Assembly (NCBI GenBank): GCA_002296525.1
Contig: DBIA01000024.1
Span: 1 to 42,369, forward strand
From: Candidatus Neomicrothrix sp. UBA814
GTDB taxonomy: Bacteria; Actinomycetota; Acidimicrobiia; Acidimicrobiales; Poriferisodalaceae
Direction of reading: 5' to 3'
DNA: 42,369 bases
A program made the translations under genes and the position numbers. Below are positions 1 to 8,558 of the stretch, piece by piece; within the stretch, counting starts at the first letter, position 1; every line of letters starts with the position of its first letter. Below the pieces are notes generated by a model. It ran no database searches. It was not told the origin of the DNA and saw only the letters and a list, made by a program, of their open reading frames with translations.

Positions 1-459
1 GTCGGAGTCGTCACTGTCGGAGTCCTCAGTACCGAAGCGCAGACCCGGAATTACAAAAGGCTCGCTAACACAAAGTTCCATACTCATGATTCCGTGAGTG
101 GCGGCTGTTTCAGCTTTCGCTACCCACCAGCTGTAACAAGGATCATCTTCACCAACGGGAATGTCGAGAACAAAGCCCCCGATGGGCGATACGGAGCCGT
201 CTGCGTCAGGGTCGAACAAATTCGAGTCGATGTCGTTGATATTTGCAACGCCATCCCCGTCATCATCTCCTTCGGCTGTGGGCATAGCACCAGCAGTCAA
301 AAGGGTTGACGTTGTTTGAGCTTGCGCGATCGGAGCAAAAATCGCTAACACAATTAGCGCCAAGAAAACTGTTGACGCTAGTTGAGCTGTCTTCATTGCC
401 CAAAAGGACAACCATCTGCTGCTCAATTGAGCGCCGCATTCTGACTGCAAGATTTTCAT
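1..459 (-). CDS. Exported Asp-rich (TSP3-like) protein, 3' end missing
   Basis: The frame is open from an ATG at 459 to the left edge of the window, giving 153 codons with no stop, so the C-terminus is missing. The start is supported by a GGGAG Shine-Dalgarno six bases upstream; an in-frame ATG at 396 is the alternative. The N-terminus has a long polar n-region, then a hydrophobic stretch ending in AQA (around residue 47), which reads as a signal peptide. The mature part begins with a DDDGDGVANINDID motif of the calcium-binding thrombospondin-type-3 kind and later turns into Asp/Ser repeats (TEDSDSDDSD) where the window cuts it. It is probably a secreted or surface protein. The Asp-rich motif links it to the two giant proteins at 3.6-12.5 kb. 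The exact function is unknown. Confidence 0.75.
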   Translation of the reverse strand, partial: MKILQSECGAQLSSRWLSFWAMKTAQLASTVFLALIVLAIFAPIAQAQTTSTLLTAGAMPTAEGDDDGDGVANINDIDSNLFDPDADGSVSPIGGFVLDIPVGEDDPCYSWWVAKAETAATHGIMSMELCVSEPFVIPGLRFGTEDSDSDDSD

Positions 460-612
460 GATTTCTCCCAAGTGGTTGCTTGACCATCAACGTATGAGTG
501 TTGGCCTTGCCGCCATATGGGCCGATCGCGCGTATAGAACTAGCGCAAATGCACTGGTCTACCGACGTAACGACATCTTTGGGGAGCGGTTGCTGAACCC
601 GCTAGTGCTATC

Positions 613-945
613 TCACAACTGCGTCAAAGATGACCAAAGATCAGTGGTTGCAACTATGCGGGCAACCACGTCCACCCGTAATGGAACCAGCTCTTCGGGT
701 AGCTGCGTTATCTCGATGTCTCTCAGCACTTCCGAAAAGGCGCCCACAATCGCGTTGAGATCATGATGAGTTGCTGTCGCGAGATCTGGTTCGGTTAGTA
801 CCGTTCGAAGCTCTTCGGCACTAGCGGACAATCGAGCATGAATTTCTCCGGGAAGCTCGACCTTTTCTAGCAAGCTGATGAACATCAGCATCGCCGAAAG
901 TTGATTCCGGACATCGTGCACCAGAGTTGACCGGAAGTCCGCCAC
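613..945 (-). CDS. Orphan histidine-kinase DHp-like small protein
   Basis: This is a 110-residue protein with a GTG start; an in-frame TAG lies four codons upstream, so it cannot extend further. Residues about 8-50 resemble the dimerisation/phosphoacceptor helix of histidine kinases: LVHDVRNQLSAMLMFISLLE has the His-Asp-x-Arg-Asn order of an H-box with His10 as likely phosphoacceptor. A second helix follows (SASAEELRTVL). The protein stops about where a kinase would enter its ATPase domain, and I see no N or G box downstream. It is either a stand-alone phosphotransfer protein or a truncated kinase. A receiver protein and a full kinase with a similar H-box lie 1-2 kb away on the other strand. 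The gene call is reasonable; the role is inferred. Confidence 0.6.
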   Translation of the reverse strand: MADFRSTLVHDVRNQLSAMLMFISLLEKVELPGEIHARLSASAEELRTVLTEPDLATATHHDLNAIVGAFSEVLRDIEITQLPEELVPLRVDVVARIVATTDLWSSLTQL

Positions 946-1063
946 AAACTCAACCTACCCGTCTGTCATGAGCGGTCTTCGTTCTTGGTAGTGCATTTGC
1001 GTTAGATGACTACCCGCGAATGCACCATATCCCTTGAAATAGGGCTTTCTTACAGTTAGTTGC

Positions 1064-1759
1064 ATGTTCACAGCTTCAAAATTACTTGCCCTCCTGGCGT
1101 CATTATTTGCAACGGTGCTACTGGCTTTAGTCATTGTGGCTCCTCGAGGAGAGGCAGAAACTCCAGGTCCGAGTAGCCCACCCATAGCCGCCTTGAACTT
1201 CGCTTCATTTCACGAAGCAATCTCGGGACACCAAATAGTTGATGGGCAACACCAAGAAGAAGTTTTACGAGTGGCAAACACCATCCCGCCAGAGCTACAG
1301 CCTGCTCTCAAAGGCACCGAGTTTGTCAACGGCTGTCATCCCTGGACAACCAAGGAACTAGGTGACTGCGCGTTTGGAACCTACGACCCTGCGGGCTGGG
1401 ATAGCGATGACACCCACGGACATGAATGGGCCAACACAATCTGGATCTCTTCTCAGGCAGTACGCACGGGCAAGGTCCCTGACGTTGTCCTTCACGAAGT
1501 AGGACACGCAGTGGTTCATAACCTATTCGACGACTGCTATTTCCCAAAACAAGCAGAAGCGACAGTTAAAGAACTGCTGCTTCAAAACTTTACCCACGGA
1601 GATGCGGACCCAGCTGAACTATTAGCCGACGCGTTCGTCGTTGCATTCAGCACCCATTCAGATGAAGTACACACCTATTACTTTGAGCAATTCAACTTCG
1701 AAGTCTCAAGAGCGGTGATTTTGAAGGTACGTGCCGCTGTCTGGCTCTGTTCGAAATAA
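1064..1759 (+). CDS. Secreted HExxH zinc metallopeptidase
   Basis: This 231-residue protein has an N-terminal hydrophobic stretch (residues about 5-30) with a late Gly-Glu-Ala region, read as a signal peptide or signal anchor. The zincin motif HEVGH lies at residues 144-148, preceded by a hydrophobic strand (DVVLHEVGHAVVH). PAELLADAF at about 183-191 supplies Glu185 or Asp189 as a plausible third zinc ligand, as in small gluzincin-like proteases. Four or more cysteines (CHPW, GDCAF, DDCYF, WLCSK) suggest disulfides, consistent with export. No strong Shine-Dalgarno precedes the ATG. Next to genes for exported Asp-rich proteins it could act in surface-protein processing, but that is inference only. 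The substrate is unknown. Confidence 0.75.
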   Translation: MFTASKLLALLASLFATVLLALVIVAPRGEAETPGPSSPPIAALNFASFHEAISGHQIVDGQHQEEVLRVANTIPPELQPALKGTEFVNGCHPWTTKELGDCAFGTYDPAGWDSDDTHGHEWANTIWISSQAVRTGKVPDVVLHEVGHAVVHNLFDDCYFPKQAEATVKELLLQNFTHGDADPAELLADAFVVAFSTHSDEVHTYYFEQFNFEVSRAVILKVRAAVWLCSK

Positions 1760-1848
1760 CCAAAACAGCTCTCCGCTGAATTGGTCTTCAGGTTCTTAAG
1801 TGCGCCGCGACGCCTCTATCGTTGTTTAACGCCCTTGTTAGGAACATG

Positions 1849-2226
1849 ATGTTCGGTCGAGACAGAAAACGTTCTAGCGACACCCCATCAATTCTTTTGG
1901 TTGATGACGACAAAGGCCAACTTGACGTTTTTGCGACTTGGATGACCGCCATACGCCCAAACGCCCTCATACACACCGCCGACAACGTTCAAGAAGCACT
2001 CACTCTCATCGACTCAAACAAATTCTCACTCATTATTTCTGACTACTCGATCCCTCACGCAGGGGCAGGACTCGACATTTTCAAAGCCGCCATCCAAAGC
2101 GGGCTTCCGCAGTCGGGCTTCATAATGCTGTCAGGGACAACCAATAACTTGCCCGAGGAAATACGCCTCGTCAGCAAAGGCGACCTCGTCGCACTCGAAA
2201 CAGCAATTGACCAGGCGCTGACATGA
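1849..2226 (+). CDS. Stand-alone response-regulator receiver protein
   Basis: A single receiver (CheY-like) domain fills the 125 residues. It has the acidic pocket in LLVDDD, the phosphoacceptor Asp in IISDYSIP, the Ser/Thr switch in MLSGTT and the conserved Lys in VSKGD. There is no DNA-binding or enzymatic output domain, so it probably works by protein-protein contact or in a phosphorelay. The ATG at 1849 was chosen because TTAGGA lies five bases upstream; the adjacent ATG at 1846 and a TTG at 1822 are alternatives. The stop codon overlaps the start of the histidine kinase by 4 bp (ATGA), so the two are translationally coupled and presumably cognate partners. Confidence 0.85.
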   Translation: MFGRDRKRSSDTPSILLVDDDKGQLDVFATWMTAIRPNALIHTADNVQEALTLIDSNKFSLIISDYSIPHAGAGLDIFKAAIQSGLPQSGFIMLSGTTNNLPEEIRLVSKGDLVALETAIDQALT

Positions 2227-3005
2227 CCGACGGAGATGAAGCCCCATCGAAGAGTCACGCAGAACAAAGCCGTCAGTTGGAAGAGTTGCTAATTCAGCGC
2301 CAAAAATGGTTAGGAGACGCGTCACACGAGCTTCGCGGTCCACTCAATGCGGCAGCAATGAGTTTGAACGTCGTCACCCGACGAGACGACCTTCCCGATG
2401 GGGTGCAGGCAACATTAAGAAACGCAGAACGCCATTTACTTCACATGTCTGATCTTGTCCGAGACATGTTCGACACCGCCAAGTTAGAACAGGACGCTTT
2501 CGAGCTATCCATAACGCCCGAGGTTCCAGTTCACGAAATAATCGACGAAATCGCCGACGAGTTCGCGCCTCATCACGACGTTTTGTCTCTACGTTCTGTT
2601 CCGGACCGTTCCATCACGGCCGCCATAGACAGAGATCGCATCCGTCAAGTCGTCAGAAACTTGGTTTCCAACGCCACGAAATACCGTCAGACGAACAAGC
2701 AAGCGACCATCGCATTGCTACTCCAACGCGTAGACGACAACCATTTTGAAATCGTGGTGGACGACACTCCCAATGGATTAGGCATGACCGAGTCCGACTT
2801 ACAAATTCTCAACTCTGGGCAGCCATTCTGGCGTGCCGAATCGGCGAAAGCAGTAGCTACTGGCAGTGGCCTCGGAATTCAGCTCTCCAGAAAACTAGTG
2901 GAACGCTCAGGGGGGCAACTCAGCTACGAGTCACAATTTGGGACTGGGACGATCGCCACCGTACGCCTCCCCTATACAACAGAAGCAGGCGTTGACAACT
3001 CCTAG
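2223..3005 (+). CDS. Soluble sensor-less histidine kinase
   Basis: This 260-residue kinase has no membrane segment or recognisable sensor domain. A short coiled N-terminus leads into the HisKA helix with H-box SHELRGPLN (His35). The HATPase part shows an N box (NLVSNATKY), a G2 box (GSGLGI) and the terminal GTGTIATVRLP strand. The G1 box reads DDTPNGLGM rather than the usual DxGxG, so its first Gly is replaced; this may lower nucleotide affinity or simply be a family variant. It overlaps the upstream receiver gene by 4 bp and the pair forms a small operon. Input must come from a partner or the cytoplasm. Its proximity to the surface-protein genes suggests, but does not prove, control of that locus. 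Confidence 0.85.
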   Translation: MTDGDEAPSKSHAEQSRQLEELLIQRQKWLGDASHELRGPLNAAAMSLNVVTRRDDLPDGVQATLRNAERHLLHMSDLVRDMFDTAKLEQDAFELSITPEVPVHEIIDEIADEFAPHHDVLSLRSVPDRSITAAIDRDRIRQVVRNLVSNATKYRQTNKQATIALLLQRVDDNHFEIVVDDTPNGLGMTESDLQILNSGQPFWRAESAKAVATGSGLGIQLSRKLVERSGGQLSYESQFGTGTIATVRLPYTTEAGVDNS

Positions 3006-3064
3006 AACTTCGCATTATCTCGAATAGACAATTCGCGCCAGATCCGACATTGTGACCGTATGAT

Positions 3065-3099
3065 TTGACAGTTCTCTAACAGAGAGACATTTGTCTCTC
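3065..3099 (+). promoter_or_regulatory. Promoter with TetR-type palindromic operator
   Basis: A consensus -35 hexamer TTGACA lies at 3065-3070. At 3082-3099 is a perfect inverted repeat, GAGAGACA-TT-TGTCTCTC, with 8-bp arms and a 2-bp centre, placed over the expected -10 region. A further half-site-like GTCTCTC occurs at 3115-3121, just before the regulator's ATG. The layout fits autorepression by the TetR-family protein encoded 26 bp downstream. Because the giant exported-protein gene overlaps that regulator, the same site would control both. The palindrome is seen directly; the binding protein is inferred. Confidence 0.65.
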
Positions 3100-3124
3100 C
3101 TGCGCATGCGGTCGGTCTCTCTAT

Positions 3125-3646
3125 ATGACACCAAAAATGAACAATCTGGTCCGCGAAAGGCTATTGGAAGCAGCGCGAACTCTTCTTCGAAGTTCATCCA
3201 TATACGAACTGTCGATCGCCAAAATTGCTGCTGAGTCAGGGCTGGCTCGACCCACCGCATACCGATACTTCTCTCATCCCCGAGAAGTCATCAGGGCTCT
3301 CGCCGATGACACCATCGCAGAAATCAGAGACCTGATCCGCGACGCAGAACCATTGAAAAAAGCACCGGCCTATGCCCTATCAGCGGTGCAGGTACTTACA
3401 TCGGATTCAGCGGTCAATCGGCAGGTGATTTTGCACTCCTCAGTACAAGCCCAAGAAGGTCAGTGGATCGCTCAAGAAAACACGCCTGAAAGCCTTTTTC
3501 TCGGCTGGGGAATACAGCCAGACACGGCCCTGTTGTCTCTTACCTATTTTAGGGGAGCAATGTATTCATGGGCGGCTGGATTCTTTACTGACGAGCAATT
3601 CGCGGAGGAAACCAAAAGAGCCATAGCAATGAGGGAAACACAGTGA
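3125..3646 (+). CDS. TetR/AcrR-family transcriptional regulator
   Basis: This protein of 173 residues has a typical N-terminal TetR helix-turn-helix at about residues 8-55 (LSIAKIAAESGLARPTAYRY, then FSHPREV), followed by a helical ligand/dimerisation domain. It is somewhat short for the family (commonly about 190-220) but appears complete. Its last codon overlaps the GTG start of the 1615-residue exported protein (GTGA at 3643-3646), so the two are translationally coupled. A perfect palindrome upstream is the likely operator. An alternative ATG lies four codons in. The ligand is unknown; given its partner, a surface or envelope signal is possible but unproven. Confidence 0.85.
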   Translation: MTPKMNNLVRERLLEAARTLLRSSSIYELSIAKIAAESGLARPTAYRYFSHPREVIRALADDTIAEIRDLIRDAEPLKKAPAYALSAVQVLTSDSAVNRQVILHSSVQAQEGQWIAQENTPESLFLGWGIQPDTALLSLTYFRGAMYSWAAGFFTDEQFAEETKRAIAMRETQ

Positions 3647-6600
3647 GATTCCTCGGTCGGTTCCTGCGCGTTATTTTGGCGACATTGATTTCCTTCACGT
3701 CCTTGGCGTTGATCACCCAAACGCCTGCTGCTGCAGCTGACGGGGATCTCGATACTTCGTTTTCTGGCGATGGTTGGTTGATTCAGAACTCCCATGCGTC
3801 AGGTGAGGATGGTTGGGAGTCAGTGATATTCGACGGTTCGGGGAATGTCGTCGCCGGTGGCTGGTGGAACAACAACGGACAAACTGGGAAGCATTCTTGG
3901 GCGATTAACCGCGTCACTGGCGCCGGTCAGTGTACGAATGCCCTGAAGTTCGACGGCAACTGCGGAACTCAACAGTTCTTTAGTCCCCGCGCAGACCACA
4001 TCAGCGAGATACTGATCGACGCCAACGGCAAATACGTTGCGGTGGGTTCCGCTGGAACAGTTTCCACAGGTAGTGGTGGTGACCATCAGTGCACGGTCAC
4101 TCGCTTCGCGGCTAACAAGGACTTCACAGAGAAGGACACATCGTTTTCCGGTGATGGTGTTGTCCGCCCGAACTTCGACAATGCGAAACATGATTGGTGT
4201 AAAGGTGGGGCGATTGACGCGGACGGCAAGATTGTCATCGTCGGTTATTTGAAATTCGGTGCGACTCGTTACGACGCGACCATAGGGCGGCTCAACGCTG
4301 ACGGTTCTTGGGACACAACGTTTGATAGTGACGGGAAGCGGATCGAGCATTTCGACAATGACGACATCTTCCAAGCGGTAGCGATCCAACCAGACGGCAA
4401 GATTGTTGCTGTTGGCGGCTCACAGTGGGGTCACGCAGCTGGAAACGTGCTTCTCGCTCGCTACAACACAGACGGTTCGTTGGATACGAGCTTCGGTGGC
4501 GGGGATGGTTGGCAAGTCACCGACTTCAGCAATCAAGATCGCGGTTGGGACGTGAAGATCCAGTCGAATGGGAAGATCGTTGTTTCTGGTGTCGGTGATT
4601 ATGGCGGAGCAACAGACGACGGACGTTACGGCATCGTTGGACGCTTCAACCCAGACGGATCCTTGGACACAACGTTCAGTGGCGACGGCAAAGTCCTCGT
4701 TGATCACGGTGGAACAACCGACTGGTACACAACGCTGGAAATTCAGTCGAATCAGAAAATCATTGCTGCTGGCTGGACGAACCTTGGCGGTAACGGCAAT
4801 GACGTAGCCGCAGTCCGCCTCAATACCAACGGCACCCTCGATACGACCTTCGGCGGTGACGGCAAAGTAGAACTCGATTCTGGCAATTCATACGCTGATC
4901 AAATCTGGGGGTCAGCACTCACCCCTGATGGTCAAGCCATCTTGTTGGCTGGCGCTGTAGAAGGCGGCGGCCAGGGTGACCATTTACTAGTCCAACTCGC
5001 GGCTGCATCGTCAACACCGTCGATCGTTATGACTGCGAGCGGTAAGTTCCGCAAACAAGATGCTAACTCTGTGATCGCCACACACGAAGACGCAGGAGTC
5101 ACAGCTGTTCCTGGCGGTTACCAAGCCGGTGACACCATAAATGTCAACCATGAACATGTCGATGACTTCGATGTCAATGGCACCGATCGGACCTTTACGT
5201 TGGTGTTAGGCGCGCAACCACCATCAAACGTCGTATTGGATTTCTCGATTGGGGCGTGGGTTGGTAACGACGCTCACGCGGCGATCAACACCACATTGGG
5301 TACTGACTTAGTCATCAAAGACTCTGGCGGGAACACAGTGACACAAGCCACGTTCACGAACGCCAACTGGAACACCGCGCAAACCTTCACTGTGGTTCCA
5401 GTGCAAGACAACGTCATCGAGGGTTATGAGAACGGGGCGATTGTCGCCACCGTGAACGACGCCGCCTCTGACGACATGTATGGGGTCATGTCGGTGCAGA
5501 AGAACGTCGTGATCTGGGACGATGACCACAACGTCACAAACGGCTGGGACCACGTCAACGGTGCCGTAGACGGCCTAACCCTTAAAGGATTTCCCGCTGA
5601 GGTCGTGTACCTCGATTACATGCAACCTGGCGAGCAGTACATCATCGACCCGAAAAACGGTGTCGGGGTTCGCTGGTACTGCATTGACCCGACCGCACTT
5701 GCGAACCACGGAGGGGATATCGGTAACTACATTCGGTCGCTTGGCCAGGCAGGAGTATGGGCAAGTCAGCTTTGGATCGGTTCTCAGGTTGATCATGATG
5801 GCAATACGACGTTTTGGCGTTCCCAGTTTGGGAACAAGAACTGGGTGGGTCTATCAGATATGGACTTCGGGGCTAGTGGCGGGGCAGAACAAAGATATGT
5901 GTGGGGTTCAGATGGGAAACTTCGATGGTCCGATGACAGCGAGGTGCCAAACGGGGAAACCGGAACCGCGTGCACCGGCGACGACCGTCTCTACTTTGGT
6001 TTCGCGGCTCGCCACGAGATCGATAAGGACGTAGGTGACGAATCGCGCGTATCAGTTCGCGCAGTTGGATCAAACGATCCTGAGCATACCCAGGGCACTC
6101 CGACGATTCCTGAGGGTTCGTCGACGACGTTTGATGTGAAGCTAGGCGCACCGCCAGTCACCTCGGAAACAGTGTCGTTTAGTAGTCCATATGCGGGGGC
6201 GTCATTCAGTCCTAGCTCGATCACGTTTACGAATGACAATTACAACACTGCCCAAACGGTGACTCTGTCGATTGCTGATAACGACTTGGAGGAGGGCAAC
6301 ACGTTCGGTTCCACAGTGGTGTGGTCTGTGTATGGAACGACGGGAACGTTTGCCTACAACATCACCGACAATGACACCGCAGCGATTGTTCTCTCCAAAA
6401 CCACCACCTCTGTGTCTGAGGCAGGCACGACTGACTCGTTCACTGTGGTTTTAACAACTGATCCTGCGACTGATGTAGATATTTCTGTGACGTCAGCTGA
6501 TACGGGTGAGGCAACGGTGTCTGCTGCGGAGTTGGTGTTCACGACCAACAACTGGAACACGCCGCAAACAGTCACTGTCACTGGTGTCAATGACGGAGCA

Positions 6601-8490
6601 GTTGATGGTGACATCACTCACAACATCACGTTGGCGGTGATCGACGGCCAATCAGATGACACATATGACCCGGTAGCAAACGTAATTGTCCAGAACACGA
6701 CAGCTGATAACGACTCTGCTGGGTTCACGGTCACTCAGTCAGGTGGCTCTACAGGTGTCGCAGAAACCGGCTCCACAGATACGTTCACGGTTTCTCTGAC
6801 CGCGCAGCCAGCAACAGATGTTGTGCTGAGCGTGACCTCTGGTGATACCGGTGAGGCGACAGTGTCTACAGCGCAGCTGACGTTCACGAATGGGAACTGG
6901 AACAACGCTCAAACCGTCACTGTTACCGGGATCAATGACGATCTTGATGACGGCAACATCTCAGTAACCATCACACTTGCTGTAGTTGACGCAGATAGCC
7001 ATGACTCGTACGACAACGTCGCTAACCAAACCGTGTCAGCAGTCAACACTGACAACGACACCGCTGGATTCACTATTGCTCAATCTGGAGGAGCGACCAC
7101 TGTCACAGAAGGCGGCGGCGCCGATGACTTCACCCTGGTACTCAACGCACAACCGGCTTCAGACGTTGTGCTGTCAGTGGTGTCTTCTGACACCGGTGAA
7201 GTAACCACCGGTTCGGCCACGGTCACCTTCACCAACGGCAACTGGGATACCCCGCAAACCGTGACCTTGACCGGAGTTAACGACGATATAGACGATGGCA
7301 ATGTGAATTCGACGATCACGATTGCGGTAGTTGACGCCAGTTCCAGCAACGAGTTCGACAACATAGCTGACCAGTCATTCACTGTCGCGAACACCGATGA
7401 CGACGACGCAGCATTCACCGTGACACCTAGCGCAACAACTGTCACCGAAGGCGCATCCGTTACGGTTTCTGTTGTTCTGCAAACAGCTCCGACCACGAAC
7501 GTCATGATCGACATCAGCACTTCAGACGCCACTGAACTGAGTTTGGCGACGTTCACCGTGACCTTCACAGCAGCGAACTGGTCAACAACCCAACAGATCA
7601 CGCTGACCGCAGTAGATGACACTGACACCGACGGAACATCCACAGTCAACGTCACCACAGCTGTGAACGATCCAGCATCCGATAACACCTATGACCCACT
7701 CGAGAATCAAATAGTTGAGTTCTCTGTTGCCGATAACGACCAAGTAGTCGACGTGGATCCAGACTTTGATTCCGACGGGATTTTCAACTGGCTCGAACAA
7801 CCCGGCTGCGTGATGCTGTACGACTGCGACTTCGATGGTCTGTCGGACCCTCAGGAGCTAGCGCAGTGCATGAAGAACCCTGACTGTGATGGCGACTCCA
7901 TAAAAGACGGTGCGGAGCTGTGGGCGTGCGTGATCATGGCTGATTGCGACGGTGACGGGGTTAAGGACGTCGATGAACGTGGAGCTGCTTGTATTCAAGA
8001 CCCGAAATGCACCCTGGCAGCATTGGACACCGATGGTGACGGCGTAAACGACAAAGACGAACTCGCGCAATGTGTAAACAACCCAGACTGCGACGGCGAT
8101 GGGGTAGGAGATGCGTCTGAACTGATTGCGTGCATCCTTATGTCTGACTGCGACGGCGACGGTGTTGGTGACGCATCAGAGAGATCTGGTTGTGTTCAAA
8201 GCCCACTGTGCGGCAAGTCGAGATCCGATCTTGACAGAGACGGGCTTTACGACTCGTTGGAGTACTCCATCCACGGCAAATGTGTCAACAACCCAGACTG
8301 TGACGGGGATGGGGTACCAGATGGCAGTGAAATCATCGCCTGCATCTTGATGGCTGACTGTGATGGCGACGGCGTGAACGACAAATACGAGACAAGCAAG
8401 GCATGTATACAGGACCCGACATGTGTGCCCGCTGGGTTAAGCAAACAAGCGCGCGAACTTGGGCAACTTATAGACCGAATCGATGGATAG
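3643..8490 (+). CDS. Giant exported multidomain protein (propeller, Calx-beta-like, Ca-type repeats)
   Basis: A 1615-residue protein starting at GTG, with GAGGG seven bases upstream. Residues 1-32 form a signal peptide ending in PAAAA. Residues about 35-450 carry six delta-60-type repeats, recognisable from LDTxFxGDGKV followed by PDGKIVxxG, which are expected to form a beta-propeller. Residues about 490-630 and 815-910 hold Calx-beta-like units. The block between them (about 634-800) is Trp-rich and weakly recalls a C-type-lectin-like fold (WVGLSDMDFG, WSDDSEVPNG). Four further Calx-beta-like units span about 914-1366 (TFTNGNWNxxQTVTVTGVND). Asp-rich repeats with cysteines fill about 1370-1600. 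There is no membrane anchor or LPxTG. It is probably a secreted or cell-surface adhesin/matrix protein stabilised by calcium and disulfides. The gene overlaps the TetR regulator and precedes a second giant of similar architecture. Confidence 0.85.
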   Translation: MRFLGRFLRVILATLISFTSLALITQTPAAAADGDLDTSFSGDGWLIQNSHASGEDGWESVIFDGSGNVVAGGWWNNNGQTGKHSWAINRVTGAGQCTNALKFDGNCGTQQFFSPRADHISEILIDANGKYVAVGSAGTVSTGSGGDHQCTVTRFAANKDFTEKDTSFSGDGVVRPNFDNAKHDWCKGGAIDADGKIVIVGYLKFGATRYDATIGRLNADGSWDTTFDSDGKRIEHFDNDDIFQAVAIQPDGKIVAVGGSQWGHAAGNVLLARYNTDGSLDTSFGGGDGWQVTDFSNQDRGWDVKIQSNGKIVVSGVGDYGGATDDGRYGIVGRFNPDGSLDTTFSGDGKVLVDHGGTTDWYTTLEIQSNQKIIAAGWTNLGGNGNDVAAVRLNTNGTLDTTFGGDGKVELDSGNSYADQIWGSALTPDGQAILLAGAVEGGGQGDHLLVQLAAASSTPSIVMTASGKFRKQDANSVIATHEDAGVTAVPGGYQAGDTINVNHEHVDDFDVNGTDRTFTLVLGAQPPSNVVLDFSIGAWVGNDAHAAINTTLGTDLVIKDSGGNTVTQATFTNANWNTAQTFTVVPVQDNVIEGYENGAIVATVNDAASDDMYGVMSVQKNVVIWDDDHNVTNGWDHVNGAVDGLTLKGFPAEVVYLDYMQPGEQYIIDPKNGVGVRWYCIDPTALANHGGDIGNYIRSLGQAGVWASQLWIGSQVDHDGNTTFWRSQFGNKNWVGLSDMDFGASGGAEQRYVWGSDGKLRWSDDSEVPNGETGTACTGDDRLYFGFAARHEIDKDVGDESRVSVRAVGSNDPEHTQGTPTIPEGSSTTFDVKLGAPPVTSETVSFSSPYAGASFSPSSITFTNDNYNTAQTVTLSIADNDLEEGNTFGSTVVWSVYGTTGTFAYNITDNDTAAIVLSKTTTSVSEAGTTDSFTVVLTTDPATDVDISVTSADTGEATVSAAELVFTTNNWNTPQTVTVTGVNDGAVDGDITHNITLAVIDGQSDDTYDPVANVIVQNTTADNDSAGFTVTQSGGSTGVAETGSTDTFTVSLTAQPATDVVLSVTSGDTGEATVSTAQLTFTNGNWNNAQTVTVTGINDDLDDGNISVTITLAVVDADSHDSYDNVANQTVSAVNTDNDTAGFTIAQSGGATTVTEGGGADDFTLVLNAQPASDVVLSVVSSDTGEVTTGSATVTFTNGNWDTPQTVTLTGVNDDIDDGNVNSTITIAVVDASSSNEFDNIADQSFTVANTDDDDAAFTVTPSATTVTEGASVTVSVVLQTAPTTNVMIDISTSDATELSLATFTVTFTAANWSTTQQITLTAVDDTDTDGTSTVNVTTAVNDPASDNTYDPLENQIVEFSVADNDQVVDVDPDFDSDGIFNWLEQPGCVMLYDCDFDGLSDPQELAQCMKNPDCDGDSIKDGAELWACVIMADCDGDGVKDVDERGAACIQDPKCTLAALDTDGDGVNDKDELAQCVNNPDCDGDGVGDASELIACILMSDCDGDGVGDASERSGCVQSPLCGKSRSDLDRDGLYDSLEYSIHGKCVNNPDCDGDGVPDGSEIIACILMADCDGDGVNDKYETSKACIQDPTCVPAGLSKQARELGQLIDRIDG
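6385..7740 (+). repeat. Tandem Calx-beta-like coding repeats (about 4 units)
   Basis: Four in-frame units of about 110 codons begin near 6385, 6720, 7065 and 7405. Each contains a version of T-x-V-x-E/A-G...F-T-V, DTGEATVS, TFTNGNWNxxQTVTVTG and VNDDxxDGN, and ends at an NTDNDxAGFT linker. They are clearly related but diverged at DNA level. Such repeats form immunoglobulin-like beta sandwiches that often bind calcium in extracellular bacterial proteins. Copy number could vary by recombination. Confidence 0.8.
7755..8430 (+). repeat. Cys-containing Asp-rich calcium-type repeats (about 20 residues each)
   Basis: About ten in-frame copies occur of a roughly 20-residue unit, C-x4-DCDGDGV-x-D-x2-EL-x2, for example CVNNPDCDGDGVGDASEL. 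The DxDxDG core resembles thrombospondin type-3 and EF-hand-like calcium loops, but two cysteines per unit are unusual and imply a disulfide-laced rod. Some units are degenerate (LDRDGLYDSLE). The same unit recurs in the neighbouring giant protein. Confidence 0.8.
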
Positions 8491-8558
8491 CGATGACAGG
8501 AGTATTCCTTTATAAGCAAAGTAACGCTTTTGCGCTATTTCCCTACGCGCGTTCGCCC

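Noticed and set aside
460..612. Plus-strand open frame beginning at 458
   Set aside because: It runs antisense into the DHp-like gene, has no ribosome site and no recognisable motif.
3820..4389. A 189-codon minus-strand open frame
   Set aside because: Antisense to the propeller repeats of the first giant; composition is explained by those repeats.
5545..6050. Firm assignment of a C-type lectin domain in the first giant
   Set aside because: The Trp/Gly pattern is suggestive only; the conserved Cys frame of true C-type lectins is not clear, so it is mentioned only as a weak resemblance.
7080..7688. A 202-codon minus-strand open frame
   Set aside because: It is the complement of the Calx-beta-like repeats of a clearly coding plus-strand gene.
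6385..8430. Regularly spaced repeats that could suggest a CRISPR array
   Set aside because: The repeats are in-frame, diverged and encode protein domains; there are no constant direct repeats with unique spacers.
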